Assembly (NCBI RefSeq): GCF_013343715.1
Contig: NZ_JABUNR010000002.1
Span: 186,001 to 250,000 of the forward strand
Length of the DNA: 64,000 nt
Reading direction: 5' to 3'
Source of the DNA: Mesobacillus harenae
GTDB taxonomy: Bacteria; Bacillota; Bacilli; Bacillales; Cytobacillaceae
The notes beneath the pieces are model-generated. The model did not search any database. It worked only from the letters and a program-made list of their open reading frames with translations, and was not told the origin of the DNA. Of the stretch, positions 18,149 to 26,813 are shown piece by piece; the stretch's first letter is position 1, and the number at the start of each line of letters is the position of its first letter. A program made the position numbers and the translations under genes.

Positions 18149-19357
18149 TTATAAAAAGTCAGAGAATAAATGGGCTGCTGCTCTCTTTGTTTTAGTTAAA
18201 ACATTCTTTGCTTTTATGTCTGATAACGATTGTTTCTCGGAATGAAGTAAATCCTCTTGTAAATTTTCTTCAATTTTACCAAGAAAGTTCTTGTCACTTG
18301 TGAACAAGATCAATTCATCATTGGTACGAAAGCTTCTAATATCAAAGTTGGAGGTCCCAACATAAGCAGCATTCTGGTCAACCAGCATGATCTTTGCATG
18401 ATAAAATCCATTTTTATAGAGAAATAGCTGTATCCCTTTTTCCATAAGGTAAGAAAACTCTGAAAAAGCTCTTTCTTTTACAAGAGGCTGATCAGCCTTT
18501 TCAGGTATAATAACTTTGATTTCCACCCCACGTTTTGCTGCTTCTAATAAAGCAATTTTTACCTTCGGTGTTGGAATGAAGTATGGGGAACCTATTAATA
18601 TCCTGTTCTTTGCTGACTTTATTAAGTTAATCACCTTGGAGTCAAAAAAACCTCCGTTCGAGGCAAAAAGCTGAAAGCTGGACTTCCCTTCACTTAAATC
18701 AGGTAATACAGTTTCCTTTGTTACGCCATCCCTACCTGATTTGTACCAATGGCTTAAGAACTGATCTTGTAAGTCTTCAACTCCACTTCCTTTCACCCTA
18801 ACCATATAGTCTCGCCAAAATCCGATATTAGGATTTTTTTCTGCATAATTATCTCCAACATTAAAGCCGCCAACAAATCCAATCTTTCCGTCGATAACAA
18901 TAATTTTATGGTGATTTCTCCTATTAAGCGAAGTAAAGAAAAAAGGAAAAGAGGGTCTATGAGAATAAACAAGTTCTACCCCATGCTTTTTTAAATCTCT
19001 AGCCTCTTTTTTAGGAAAGCTGACACTTCCTACAAAGTCTAAGAGCAATCGTACTTTTACATTCTCCTTTGCCTTCGTCTTTAAAAGCTGTAGAAACTCC
19101 TTCCCAACTGAATCATGTTTAAACCGGTAAAAAGATAGATGAACATACGATTCCGCGTTTGAGACATCCTTAAAAAGTGTTGAAAAATAGTAAGTACCAT
19201 TCCCAAAAAACTCAACATCCCCTTTCCGCACAGGATATTCTTTCAGCATGTGAGTTGTTTTTCGTTTGCCCAGATAAAAATCTGCCTTCATCCAGAGAAT
19301 AATGAAAATAATCAACATTATAATGACAATGAGAATCACCTCTTTAGAAAAAACCAC
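18149..19357 (-). CDS. cardiolipin synthase-like phospholipase D family protein
   Basis: This ~400-residue protein has one N-terminal membrane segment and two PLD motifs: HHKIIVIDGKIGFVGG and YHAKIMLVDQNAAYVGTSN. It resembles minor bacillal cardiolipin synthases such as YwjE. The start is unclear. The frame opens with GTG at 19357 inside a hairpin; the best ribosome site (AAAGAGGTG) lies 6 bases before an ATT codon at 19330, and the first ATG is at 19318. Any of these leaves the catalytic part intact. Upstream in transcription is a terminator-like hairpin, so it either has a hidden promoter or an attenuated leader. Confidence 0.83.
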   Translation of the reverse strand: MVFSKEVILIVIIMLIIFIILWMKADFYLGKRKTTHMLKEYPVRKGDVEFFGNGTYYFSTLFKDVSNAESYVHLSFYRFKHDSVGKEFLQLLKTKAKENVKVRLLLDFVGSVSFPKKEARDLKKHGVELVYSHRPSFPFFFTSLNRRNHHKIIVIDGKIGFVGGFNVGDNYAEKNPNIGFWRDYMVRVKGSGVEDLQDQFLSHWYKSGRDGVTKETVLPDLSEGKSSFQLFASNGGFFDSKVINLIKSAKNRILIGSPYFIPTPKVKIALLEAAKRGVEIKVIIPEKADQPLVKERAFSEFSYLMEKGIQLFLYKNGFYHAKIMLVDQNAAYVGTSNFDIRSFRTNDELILFTSDKNFLGKIEENLQEDLLHSEKQSLSDIKAKNVLTKTKRAAAHLFSDFL

Positions 19358-19383
19358 GCCTGCATAAAGAACAGGCGAGGTTT
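19346..19383 (-). terminator. terminator-like hairpin at the 5' end of the PLD gene
   Basis: A 12-bp stem with one mismatch, AAACCTCGCCTG/CAGGCGTGGTTT (19351-19362 with 19372-19383), is followed on the minus strand by TTTTTTC. It ends the lipoprotein transcript but overlaps the possible GTG start of the next gene. Confidence 0.75.
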
Positions 19384-19484
19384 CTTAAATATATGAATGG
19401 CGTGCTGAGAGCGAATTAAACAAATTCAAATGAAGTTTAAGTGATACTGATCCAAATTTTTATACCTTACTTTCTTATGGGCAG

Positions 19485-19709
19485 TTAGAGATTTTCGTCT
19501 TCTGTAGTAGCTGTATTTTCTTCATCAAGTCTAAAATTCTCATCCTCGAATTCTGATCCTGTTTCCTCGACCGGTCGTTCATCACTTGGTGACTCTTCAC
19601 TTGACGTCTCTAATATTTCCTGCTCCGAGTTTTCATCCCCATTGCCGGTACAGCCGCTAAGAACGAGTGAAAGTCCAATAGGTATAGAAAATAGTAGTCT
19701 TTTTGTCAA
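19485..19709 (-). CDS. small acidic lipoprotein
   Basis: This 74-residue protein has a lipoprotein signal (TKRLLFSIPIGLSLVLSGC; lipobox LSGC with lipidated Cys about residue 20) and a very acidic Glu/Ser/Thr/Asp tail with no recognisable fold. The TTG start at 19709 is preferred because AAAGGAAG lies about 8 bases upstream; ATG codons at 19742 and 19793 lack ribosome sites. The cell-surface spacer or processing role is unknown. It is separated by a terminator from the next gene. Confidence 0.7.
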   Translation of the reverse strand: MTKRLLFSIPIGLSLVLSGCTGNGDENSEQEILETSSEESPSDERPVEETGSEFEDENFRLDEENTATTEDENL

Positions 19710-19890
19710 AATAACACTTCCTTTCAGTTTGTACTTCATCTTTAAATAGGATTTGGATCTTTTCAATTCTATAAATTTCTTCTTTAAACCCATACCCGGC
19801 AGCTAGTCCAGTAAACGTTACCGCCCTCGTTAATAGAGTCTAATGAACTTACAGTGTGAAAGGTGATCTGATTGCCAGAAAATATAGGAA

Positions 19891-19919
19891 TCAAAAAGAG
19901 CTGCGGGCAGCAGCTCTTT
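19891..19919 (-). terminator. terminator of minJ
   Basis: A 10-bp perfect stem AAAGAGCTGC/GCAGCTCTTT (19895-19904 with 19910-19919) is followed on the minus strand by a T run, about 100 bases past the minJ stop. Confidence 0.85.
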
Positions 19920-19948
19920 AATAAACTTATTAAAAATACCATTTCAAA

Positions 19949-19998
19949 TTATGCTATTCCTCTGCATAAAAGAATTATGCTATTCCTCTGCATAAAAG
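19949..19998. repeat. 24-bp direct repeat, two copies
   Basis: TTATGCTATTCCTCTGCATA plus AAAG occurs at 19949-19972 and again, identical, at 19975-19998, between the minJ stop and its terminator. It looks like a recent local duplication. Confidence 0.9.
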
Positions 19999-20020
19999 TT
20001 TAATAGTATAAAAGCTTCCG

Positions 20021-21214
20021 CTACACCGCCTGATTCTTGCGGCCTTTGCCTTCATGAATGAACAAGATGCCTAATTCATGATGGTCACCTTCGTACAAGG
20101 CCCGCTGAACAAAACGAATTTGGTCGTTTGTATCGAGAACTTCCAGCTTGCAATGAGCACGATTACGCTGAAGTGCTTCATAGAACGGTTTTTCGTCCCG
20201 AATTTTCACGCCATTTACTTTTGTAATCAGCTCGCCCGCCTTCAAGCCCATCTTGCTCGCAGGGGAATTTGGCATAACTCCAAGAATCATTAAACCATGA
20301 TCGCGATTGGAAAAGTAAAAAGGCAGATTTTCTTCCCGGATCCGCTGCCGCTGAGTAATAAACTCCCGTCCAATCACTGCAAGAGCCACCGCTCCAATCG
20401 AAATTACCGGGTACCAGTATCCTCCTGCAGCTAAAAACAGGATCAGGACACCAAGCCAGACCACTTTCCTTCCAACCATTCGGACGGCCAATTTGGGCAG
20501 CAGCCCTTGTATTTGCTGATGGAAGCCGACTGCAAACGGAAAAAGCAGTAAACCATATGTTTGCGCACCAATTGAAAATACCGGCCACCATTCAAAAGGT
20601 GCTGTCAGCACTTCCCCTGGAACGAGAAGGAATACCGGAAGCATCCACATCCGTCTTGACTCATGAACCCCTACAGGCAGACCCCGCTTGCTTTTAATTA
20701 GCTTTGGAGAAGTAGCTTTGTGCCCGTTCAGTAATATAAAGATTCCTTCCCCGATGATCAGCAGTGCCAAAACAATCGCTAACGATGGATAAACCTTTTC
20801 ATCTATAGCTGAAAATTCTTGATTAAAAACGGGTAAGGAGAAATCCCTGCTGCTTATAAAAATCAGTGCAAAGAACGCAGCACCAACCGTATAGGCCGGC
20901 GACAAAAGCCTTATCTTTGTGGTCAAACTCCATAAAAACGTGACCACCGCAGTTAAAATAACCACAGCCACAGGTACAGTCAGACCGGCTGACAGTACAA
21001 CGAGCGAAACGCCTAATCCAATCACTGCACCGAGAGGGATTAGCTGTCTCAGCTCAAAATAGGCATCTTCAACTCGAAGATGAAAATTCCGCCGCTCCCT
21101 CTTCACACGCATAACTCCAAGAACTGCTGCTATAAAAAACAAAAAATAGAACAGAGGGTGAAGAAACAACATACCCGTCCCTTTTAAAAATTCAAACAGT
21201 ATTTCCTGCGTCAC
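20021..21214 (-). CDS. minJ: MinJ, division-site topological determinant
   Basis: This 397-residue polytopic membrane protein has about eight membrane segments and a C-terminal cytoplasmic PDZ domain (LMILGVMPNSPASKMGLKAG, about 305-375). In B. subtilis MinJ bridges DivIVA and MinD to keep Min proteins at poles and septa. Position just downstream of ctpB matches. The start is GTG at 21214 with a weak AGGCTGG upstream. A 46-bp palindromic repeat separates it from ctpB. Confidence 0.9.
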   Translation of the reverse strand: MTQEILFEFLKGTGMLFLHPLFYFLFFIAAVLGVMRVKRERRNFHLRVEDAYFELRQLIPLGAVIGLGVSLVVLSAGLTVPVAVVILTAVVTFLWSLTTKIRLLSPAYTVGAAFFALIFISSRDFSLPVFNQEFSAIDEKVYPSLAIVLALLIIGEGIFILLNGHKATSPKLIKSKRGLPVGVHESRRMWMLPVFLLVPGEVLTAPFEWWPVFSIGAQTYGLLLFPFAVGFHQQIQGLLPKLAVRMVGRKVVWLGVLILFLAAGGYWYPVISIGAVALAVIGREFITQRQRIREENLPFYFSNRDHGLMILGVMPNSPASKMGLKAGELITKVNGVKIRDEKPFYEALQRNRAHCKLEVLDTNDQIRFVQRALYEGDHHELGILFIHEGKGRKNQAV

Positions 21215-21324
21215 CCAATATTCACCAGCCTCTATGTAAAATAGTCCAACACAATAAGTTTAGTTAAAACCATTCTACCAAAATTCCCTAGCAAAACATA
21301 TTACTAGTTTTACCAAAACCTAAA

Positions 21325-21370
21325 AAGGTGACAGGCACCATCCAGTAAACTGGATGGTGCCTGTCACCTT
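21325..21370. repeat. palindromic GGTGACAGGCACC-type element, copy 2
   Basis: A 22-bp arm opening AAGGTGACAGGCACCATCCA (21325-21346) faces its exact complement (21349-21370) with a 2-base loop, an almost perfect 46-bp palindrome between ctpB and minJ. It starts 6 bases past the ctpB stop and may also act as its terminator. Confidence 0.9.
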
Positions 21371-21375
21371 AGTTC

Positions 21376-22830
21376 TTATTTTGCTAGATAACGGATGGCA
21401 GTTTGGAGCTGGATGTCGTTTTCTTCTTTGCGCATTTCTTTTAAGACGGCCTGCTCTAGGGCAGCAGCAGTTTTTGAATCAATGACGCCTGTTCGCTCGA
21501 GTTCATTCTGCATTTGAAATGCCTTAACGGCTGTCTCGGTCCGTTCATTAAAATAACCATCCGTCCGGCCTGGGGAAAACCCAATTGCTTCAAGCATCAT
21601 TTGCGCATTCTTTACCTGCTCATTATTCATATCCCTTTTAAGCGGATCTTCCACTTGAAGCGGGTGTGTTTCAAATACCTCAGGCTGTTTTACCTCGTAA
21701 GTTGGCTTAATTCCATCTTTATGAATCCAGTTCCCATCAGGGGTCAGCCACTTAAACAAAGTTAACTTAATATTACTGCCATCCCCCATCGGCACAGCCT
21801 GCTGGACAGTTCCTTTCCCAAACGTATTTTCTCCGATCAGCGCATATCCGCCAGCTTCCTTTAGAGCTCCGGCTAAAATCTCAGAGGCAGATGCACTGCC
21901 TTTATCAATTAAGACTGCAATAGGATAATCCTTTGGCTTCTTAAGGGTTGAAAAATACCTGGTTTTTTCACCATTACGCTCTTGTATCTGCACATATGGC
22001 TTCTTTTCCGTAACAAGCTCTTTTAAAATTTCTTCAACACTAAGCAGCAGTCCTCCTGGATTGCCGCGAACATCAATAACCAGTCCCTCAATATCTTTCT
22101 CCTCTAAATCTCTTAGCTCTTTTTGGAACTCTTTTGAAGTTTCCTCTGAAAAGGTGGTAATTTCGAGATAGCCTATATTTTTCCCATTTTGCTTTTTAAC
22201 ATCAGAATAGACCGTAATCTGTGGGATCTCATCCCGTTTCACCTCGACCACTAGAGGGTCCTTAACTCCATGGCGTCTTATTTCCAATTTAACAACTGTT
22301 CCCTTTTCACCGCGTATTTTCAAAGTAGCCTCATATAAGTCCAGCCCTTCAATACTTTCCCCGTCTACTTTGAGTATCTGGTCCTTTGGCTTTAAACCGG
22401 CTTTTTCAGCAGGCGAATCTTTAAATGGAGATACAATCACGATCTCTCCATCCACGACGCTTACCTCAGCCCCTATTCCTTCAAAAGAAGATTCCAGTGT
22501 ATCGTTGAATTGCTTGGCAGTCTCTTTATCCATATATACTGAATAAGGGTCTTCAAGCGTTGAAAGCATTCCTTGGATCGCTCCCTCTACAAGCTGGCCT
22601 TCTTCGACTTCTTCTACATACTTATCTAATATTAAGCCATAGGCTTGTTCCACCTTTGCCAGAGTATCCCCATTCTCTGAACTATTTTTCAAGCCAGATC
22701 CCAACTCGGCTGTCCCTTGGTTAAGGTCTGAGCCATCTTCTTGTTGATACCATTGCATTCCTGCATAGGTTCCACCGGCACCCGTTAACATCGATCCAGT
22801 CATTAACAGCGCCAACCACTTTCTATTCAT
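21376..22830 (-). CDS. ctpB: CtpB, S41 carboxy-terminal processing protease
   Basis: This 484-residue secreted/membrane-bound protease has an N-terminal anchor (WLALLMTGSMLTGAGGTYAG), a PDZ domain (about 110-195), the S41 core with catalytic Ser in DKGSASASEILAGAL and Lys in FGKGTVQQ, and a C-terminal peptidoglycan-binding repeat (AQMMLEAIGFSPGRTDGYF). In B. subtilis CtpB cleaves SpoIVFA to release SpoIVFB and activate sigma-K. The ATG at 22830 has GAGGGGG 6 bases upstream; the frame extends to 22941 without a ribosome site. Confidence 0.93.
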   Translation of the reverse strand: MNRKWLALLMTGSMLTGAGGTYAGMQWYQQEDGSDLNQGTAELGSGLKNSSENGDTLAKVEQAYGLILDKYVEEVEEGQLVEGAIQGMLSTLEDPYSVYMDKETAKQFNDTLESSFEGIGAEVSVVDGEIVIVSPFKDSPAEKAGLKPKDQILKVDGESIEGLDLYEATLKIRGEKGTVVKLEIRRHGVKDPLVVEVKRDEIPQITVYSDVKKQNGKNIGYLEITTFSEETSKEFQKELRDLEEKDIEGLVIDVRGNPGGLLLSVEEILKELVTEKKPYVQIQERNGEKTRYFSTLKKPKDYPIAVLIDKGSASASEILAGALKEAGGYALIGENTFGKGTVQQAVPMGDGSNIKLTLFKWLTPDGNWIHKDGIKPTYEVKQPEVFETHPLQVEDPLKRDMNNEQVKNAQMMLEAIGFSPGRTDGYFNERTETAVKAFQMQNELERTGVIDSKTAAALEQAVLKEMRKEENDIQLQTAIRYLAK

Positions 22831-23045
22831 GCATATCCCCCTCGCAGCCTTGTCCCTCACTCTGATTCTCTTAAAATTTATTATCGGCTGTTTTAAATTA
22901 TGACCGTCCAGCCTCTTCTTCAGTAATTGTATGTTCTCCATTATATGTGATAGATGGACAGGGTATGAAGATTTTTCTCTAAAGAGGGCGCTAAATAGAA
23001 ATGTAAATTAACTGTAAAAAGGGTTTTTTCTCTATAAAATGGGGT

Positions 23046-23081
23046 AAATAAAAAGGAAGAAGCAATGAGCGCTTCTTCCTT
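23046..23081 (-). terminator. terminator of the M23 hydrolase gene
   Basis: An 11-bp stem AAGGAAGAAGC/GCTTCTTCCTT (23053-23063 with 23071-23081) is followed by TTTTTATTT on the minus strand. Confidence 0.88.
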
Positions 23082-23090
23082 AAGTTCTGT

Positions 23091-24455
23091 TTACATAGGA
23101 ATATAATTTAAAGGATTAACTGCGTTTGATTTTGATGGATTCCAAGAACCTTTATGCAGTTCAAAATGCAAATGCTGACCTTGAGAGTCGCCTGTATTAC
23201 CCATGTTGCCAAGCTTAGTCCCTTTTGGAACGAATTCTCCGCTGGAAACAGTACGATTCCTCATATGAGCGTATACGGTTGTAAAGATCTGCCCATTAAT
23301 AGAATGGGAAATAAACACAGCATGGCCATAACTAGGAGAATAATAGGAACGGATAACGACTCCATCAGCTGCCGCTACGATCGGTACAATTCCACCTTGA
23401 GCAATATCGATTCCTGCATGGTAAGTTCCCCAGCGAGGTCCTATGCCTGAAGTTACACGTCCAGCTGCAGGCCTTGTCCATGTTCCGTTCGAAACCACTG
23501 GAGTCGGAGCGGGAGCTGGTGCCGGGGCTGCTACAACCGGAGCGGGTGCACTGCTGCCGCCGTTATTTTTTGCTGCTTCTGCAGCTGCGGCTGCTGCTGC
23601 CGCAGCTTCAGCCGCCTTTCTTCTCTCTTCTTCTGCTTTTCTGGCGATCTCAGCCTGTCTTGCAATCTCAGCCTGTCGGGCCTGCTCCATTTCAATTGCC
23701 TTTTTAATGGCACCTTCCTGAGCTGCAAGCATTGCGCTTTCTTCCTCAGCTTCCAGTTTGGCCGCATGAGCATGGCCTTCTTCTTCTTTTAACTCGGCCA
23801 TCAACTTGTCTTTTTCAGCACTCTGTTTTTTAAGCTCGGCCCTTAAGCCTTCTAATTCTTGTTTCATTTGTTGAAGACTAGCAAGCTTTCCTTTAACTTC
23901 CTGCTGTTTTCGTTCCAAATCATCTTTATCTTTCTGGTGCTGCTCAAGGATGTCTTTATCAGCATCAACGATAGTTGCAACAGCCGTTACACGGTCAACA
24001 AAGTCACTAAAGCTTTGTGCTCCTAAAAGCACGTCCAGGTAGCTGACGCTTCCGCCATTCTCCTGGAAGGAGCGGGCACGATTTTTCAGAAGTTCATTTC
24101 GCTTGTCAATCCGCTCTTCTAGCTCTTTGATTTCGATGTTTAACTGGTCAATTTCTTTATTTGTCTGGGCAATCTGAGCATTTTTTTCCTCAATTTTAGA
24201 GGCTGCATCGCCAATAGCGATTTCCAGTCGTTGCTTTTCAGCGTGGACTCTATCTTGTTCACTCTTAATTTCGTTAATTTCAGCTTCTTTTTCTTTAATG
24301 TTTTCGGTTACAGAAGAGCGTTCCTCCGTCACCTTTTTTCTTTCGTTTTCAAGATCGGTAATCTTGTTAGCATCAGCATGTTGAATTGTTGGGCTTACCA
24401 ATGAACCCAGGCTTAAAGTACTGACTATTGCTAGTGAGAGTATCTGTTTTTTCAC
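23091..24455 (-). CDS. coiled-coil M23 murein hydrolase (EnvC/PcsB-like)
   Basis: This 454-residue secreted protein has a signal peptide (about 1-29), a long coiled coil (about 30-290), an Ala/Pro-rich linker (about 285-325) and a C-terminal LytM/M23 endopeptidase domain. Metal/catalytic residues are present in HAGIDIA, AHMRNR and HLHFELH. It lies directly downstream of ftsE-ftsX. FtsEX is known to activate coiled-coil hydrolases (EnvC, PcsB, CwlO), so this is the likely partner; that pairing is inference. B. subtilis uses an NlpC/P60 enzyme encoded elsewhere. Confidence 0.9.
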   Translation of the reverse strand: MKKQILSLAIVSTLSLGSLVSPTIQHADANKITDLENERKKVTEERSSVTENIKEKEAEINEIKSEQDRVHAEKQRLEIAIGDAASKIEEKNAQIAQTNKEIDQLNIEIKELEERIDKRNELLKNRARSFQENGGSVSYLDVLLGAQSFSDFVDRVTAVATIVDADKDILEQHQKDKDDLERKQQEVKGKLASLQQMKQELEGLRAELKKQSAEKDKLMAELKEEEGHAHAAKLEAEEESAMLAAQEGAIKKAIEMEQARQAEIARQAEIARKAEEERRKAAEAAAAAAAAAEAAKNNGGSSAPAPVVAAPAPAPAPTPVVSNGTWTRPAAGRVTSGIGPRWGTYHAGIDIAQGGIVPIVAAADGVVIRSYYSPSYGHAVFISHSINGQIFTTVYAHMRNRTVSSGEFVPKGTKLGNMGNTGDSQGQHLHFELHKGSWNPSKSNAVNPLNYIPM

Positions 24456-24539
24456 TAGAACTTACCCCTCTCTTACTTTTGATAGTTTCGTAACTTTCTC
24501 TATGGTTATCGTCAGCGCCCAACCCGGGCTAACATCAGA

Positions 24540-25433
24540 TTACACTTTTAAAAACTTTCGGACGGACATGAGGCTTCCCCAGATTCCAATTGCCGCTCCC
24601 ATAATAATCAGAATGGCAGACAGCTGATACACAAATGGGTCAAACTCTATCAGCTGGATGAAATGATCCTTCAGTTTTGGTTCAATAATTCCATAAGCAT
24701 AGTAATAGGCAGAGGACACGGCTGCAATCGGCACAAGGGATCCTAAGATTCCGAGCCAAAGTCCTTCGAGAAAAAATGGCCAGCGGATAAATGAATTTGT
24801 AGCACCGACAAGCCTCATAATTTCAATTTCACGGCGCCGGGCAACGATTGTAATTTTAATTGTATTAGAGATTAAAAACATGGCAGTAAACAATAAGCCG
24901 ACAATCAAGGCAAGTCCTACATTTCGGCTGACATTGATAATTTTAAAAAGCTGTTCAATTTTACCCTGGCCGTATTTGACAGTGGCTACATAATTAAATG
25001 CCTCGATCTCCTCGGCAACCTCCATTGTATCAGTAGGCTCTGTCGTCTTAATGACAAAGACATCGTTTAATGGATTATCCTGTTCGAAAAGCTTAAAAGC
25101 TTCTCCCTCAGTTCCAAGGCTTTCTATCAAATTATCAAGTTCCTTGTCCTTTGGAGAAAACTGAACGGTTTTTACTCCAGCGAGCTGAGTGATCTGCTCG
25201 CCAAGTGCTTCGCGATCCTGTTCATTTGCAGCTACATCGACATGGACTCTTATTTCCACATCCTCTTCAATCGTAGTAGCCACATTATTTAAGTTCATCA
25301 TGATAACAAAGAATACACCGACTAAAAGGAGAGTTACAGTAACAGCACTGACGGACGCGAATGTCATCCATCCGTTCCTTGCTAAACTCTTGAAACTTTC
25401 ACGAATATGCCGGGAAAAAGTTCTAGGCTTCAT
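24540..25433 (-). CDS. ftsX: cell-division ABC permease FtsX
   Basis: This 297-residue membrane protein has the FtsX topology: membrane segment 1 (ASVSAVTVTLLLVGVFFVIM), an extracellular domain of ~120 residues, then three C-terminal segments around TIVARRREIEIMRLVGATN. It controls peptidoglycan hydrolases with FtsE. The start at 25433 aligns with B. subtilis FtsX (followed by SFKSLARNGWMTFASVSAVT) and overlaps the ftsE end by 11 bases, with GGGTG upstream; the open frame to 25490 is not needed. Confidence 0.94.
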   Translation of the reverse strand: MKPRTFSRHIRESFKSLARNGWMTFASVSAVTVTLLLVGVFFVIMMNLNNVATTIEEDVEIRVHVDVAANEQDREALGEQITQLAGVKTVQFSPKDKELDNLIESLGTEGEAFKLFEQDNPLNDVFVIKTTEPTDTMEVAEEIEAFNYVATVKYGQGKIEQLFKIINVSRNVGLALIVGLLFTAMFLISNTIKITIVARRREIEIMRLVGATNSFIRWPFFLEGLWLGILGSLVPIAAVSSAYYYAYGIIEPKLKDHFIQLIEFDPFVYQLSAILIIMGAAIGIWGSLMSVRKFLKV

Positions 25434-26109
25434 ATCCGTAATCACCCTTCTGCTGATCTCGCGCAATCCGGCCGCCCTCAATGGCGACAACGCGGTGCTT
25501 GATCGTGTTAACTATATCTTTGTTGTGGGTGGCCATGACAATGGTTGTCCCTCTCATATTGATCTCTTCAAAGACGTTCATAATATCCCAGGAAGTATCA
25601 GGGTCAAGGTTTCCAGTAGGCTCATCAGCAATAACAACCTTTGGTGCATTTACGATTGAACGGGCAATCGACACACGCTGCTGCTCTCCCCCTGACAGTT
25701 CAGTGGGCAGCATGCGGGCCTTGTTTTTCAGCCCGACAAGCTCGAGTGTCTCCATCACACGCTTCTTTATATAGCTTGGCTGCTCCTCAATTACCTCGAG
25801 AGCAAAAGCGACATTCTCGTATACGTTTAACGTGTTTAAAAGCTTAAAGTCCTGAAAGACAACGCCTATATTGCGGCGGAGCAAAGGTACTTTGCTATCC
25901 CTCAGCTTGGAAAGATTAACACCGTTTATCGTAATCGTTCCTGACGTTGGCCTTACTTCTCGATACATCATTTTTATAAAGGTAGATTTTCCGGCTCCAC
26001 TTGGGCCGACCACATATAAAAATTCGCCTGCATCAATTTTTATATTTAAACCGTTCGCAGCTGTCACACCGTTTCGGTATGTTTTATATACGTCTTGCAT
26101 TTCTATCAT
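25423..26109 (-). CDS. ftsE: cell-division ATP-binding protein FtsE
   Basis: This 228-residue ABC ATPase partners with FtsX. Walker A is GPSGAGKST (35-43), then [30 protein letters not shown] and the H-loop MATHN. AGGTGATT precedes the ATG. In B. subtilis FtsEX drives CwlO-dependent elongation and normal asymmetric division. Confidence 0.96.
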   Translation of the reverse strand: MIEMQDVYKTYRNGVTAANGLNIKIDAGEFLYVVGPSGAGKSTFIKMMYREVRPTSGTITINGVNLSKLRDSKVPLLRRNIGVVFQDFKLLNTLNVYENVAFALEVIEEQPSYIKKRVMETLELVGLKNKARMLPTELSGGEQQRVSIARSIVNAPKVVIADEPTGNLDPDTSWDIMNVFEEINMRGTTIVMATHNKDIVNTIKHRVVAIEGGRIARDQQKGDYGYEA

Positions 26110-26400
26110 TTAGGAATCACCTTATAAGTAAGTCGTATTCACAGAGTCTATTAGCAGTAATTTAACAACAAACCAATTATATCACCATCATCCGACAAAA
26201 AAACCCCTTTTAATATTACAGTTTCTTTTCAAATACACCAAACTTCCCCATAATACACCTATTATGGTAAATTAAACCTATATAAATGGATGTTATTGGA
26301 ATGTGTTCTATAAAATTACTGTCGTTAGTGAGCGAGATTGGGAGAAATAGTAGAGGGATCCCAAGTTGAAGGTAGTAAGAGAATTTATATGAATGAGTCG

Positions 26401-26436
26401 TCAAAAATAAAAAGCACTCCGTTTTTCGGAATGCTT
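26401..26436 (-). terminator. terminator of cccB
   Basis: A 10-bp stem with one G-U pair, AAGCATTCCG/CGGAGTGCTT (26412-26421 with 26427-26436), is followed by TTTTTATTTTTG on the minus strand. Confidence 0.88.
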
Positions 26437-26448
26437 AGGAAACCAAAT

Positions 26449-26760
26449 TTATTTTTTACCTGCCAGCCACTCAGCGACAGCCGTAGCATCTTCACCTTTT
26501 AATAATCCTGGAGGCATGCTGCCTTGCCCATTAGCAATTACAGATTCGATTTCTTCCTGGGATAATCGTGCACCTACATCACTAAGCTTCGGTCCCGCTC
26601 CACCCTGCAAGTCACCGCCGTGACAGCTCGAACATTTTTGGTTATAAAGCTTTTCTGGATCCCCTGCGTTTGCTCCGCCAGTCGCTTCATCTTCCCCGCC
26701 GCCACAGGCAGCAAGTACTAGTGAGGTACCCATCATTAAAGCTAGCAACTTCTTTTTCAC
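26449..26760 (-). CDS. cccB: cytochrome c-551, lipoprotein type
   Basis: This 103-residue membrane-tethered cytochrome c has lipobox LAAC (Cys19), heme site CSSCH (C43, C46, H47) and a probable axial methionine, M82, in GSMPPGLL. It carries electrons on the outer face of the membrane. Position between yvjA and ftsE matches B. subtilis cccB. Confidence 0.94.
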   Translation of the reverse strand: MKKKLLALMMGTSLVLAACGGGEDEATGGANAGDPEKLYNQKCSSCHGGDLQGGAGPKLSDVGARLSQEEIESVIANGQGSMPPGLLKGEDATAVAEWLAGKK

Positions 26761-26813
26761 TATAAATCCCCCTTTTTAACATAAATTACATACGCTCCTA
26801 TTTTATACCATGC

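Noticed and set aside
23443..23721. Plus-strand Ala/Ser-rich frames opposite the M23 hydrolase linker
   Set aside because: Antisense shadows of an Ala/Glu/Lys-rich coiled coil.
26216..26404. 62-codon minus-strand frame between ftsE and cccB
   Set aside because: Atypical codon use, no ribosome site, not conserved in the usual gene order.
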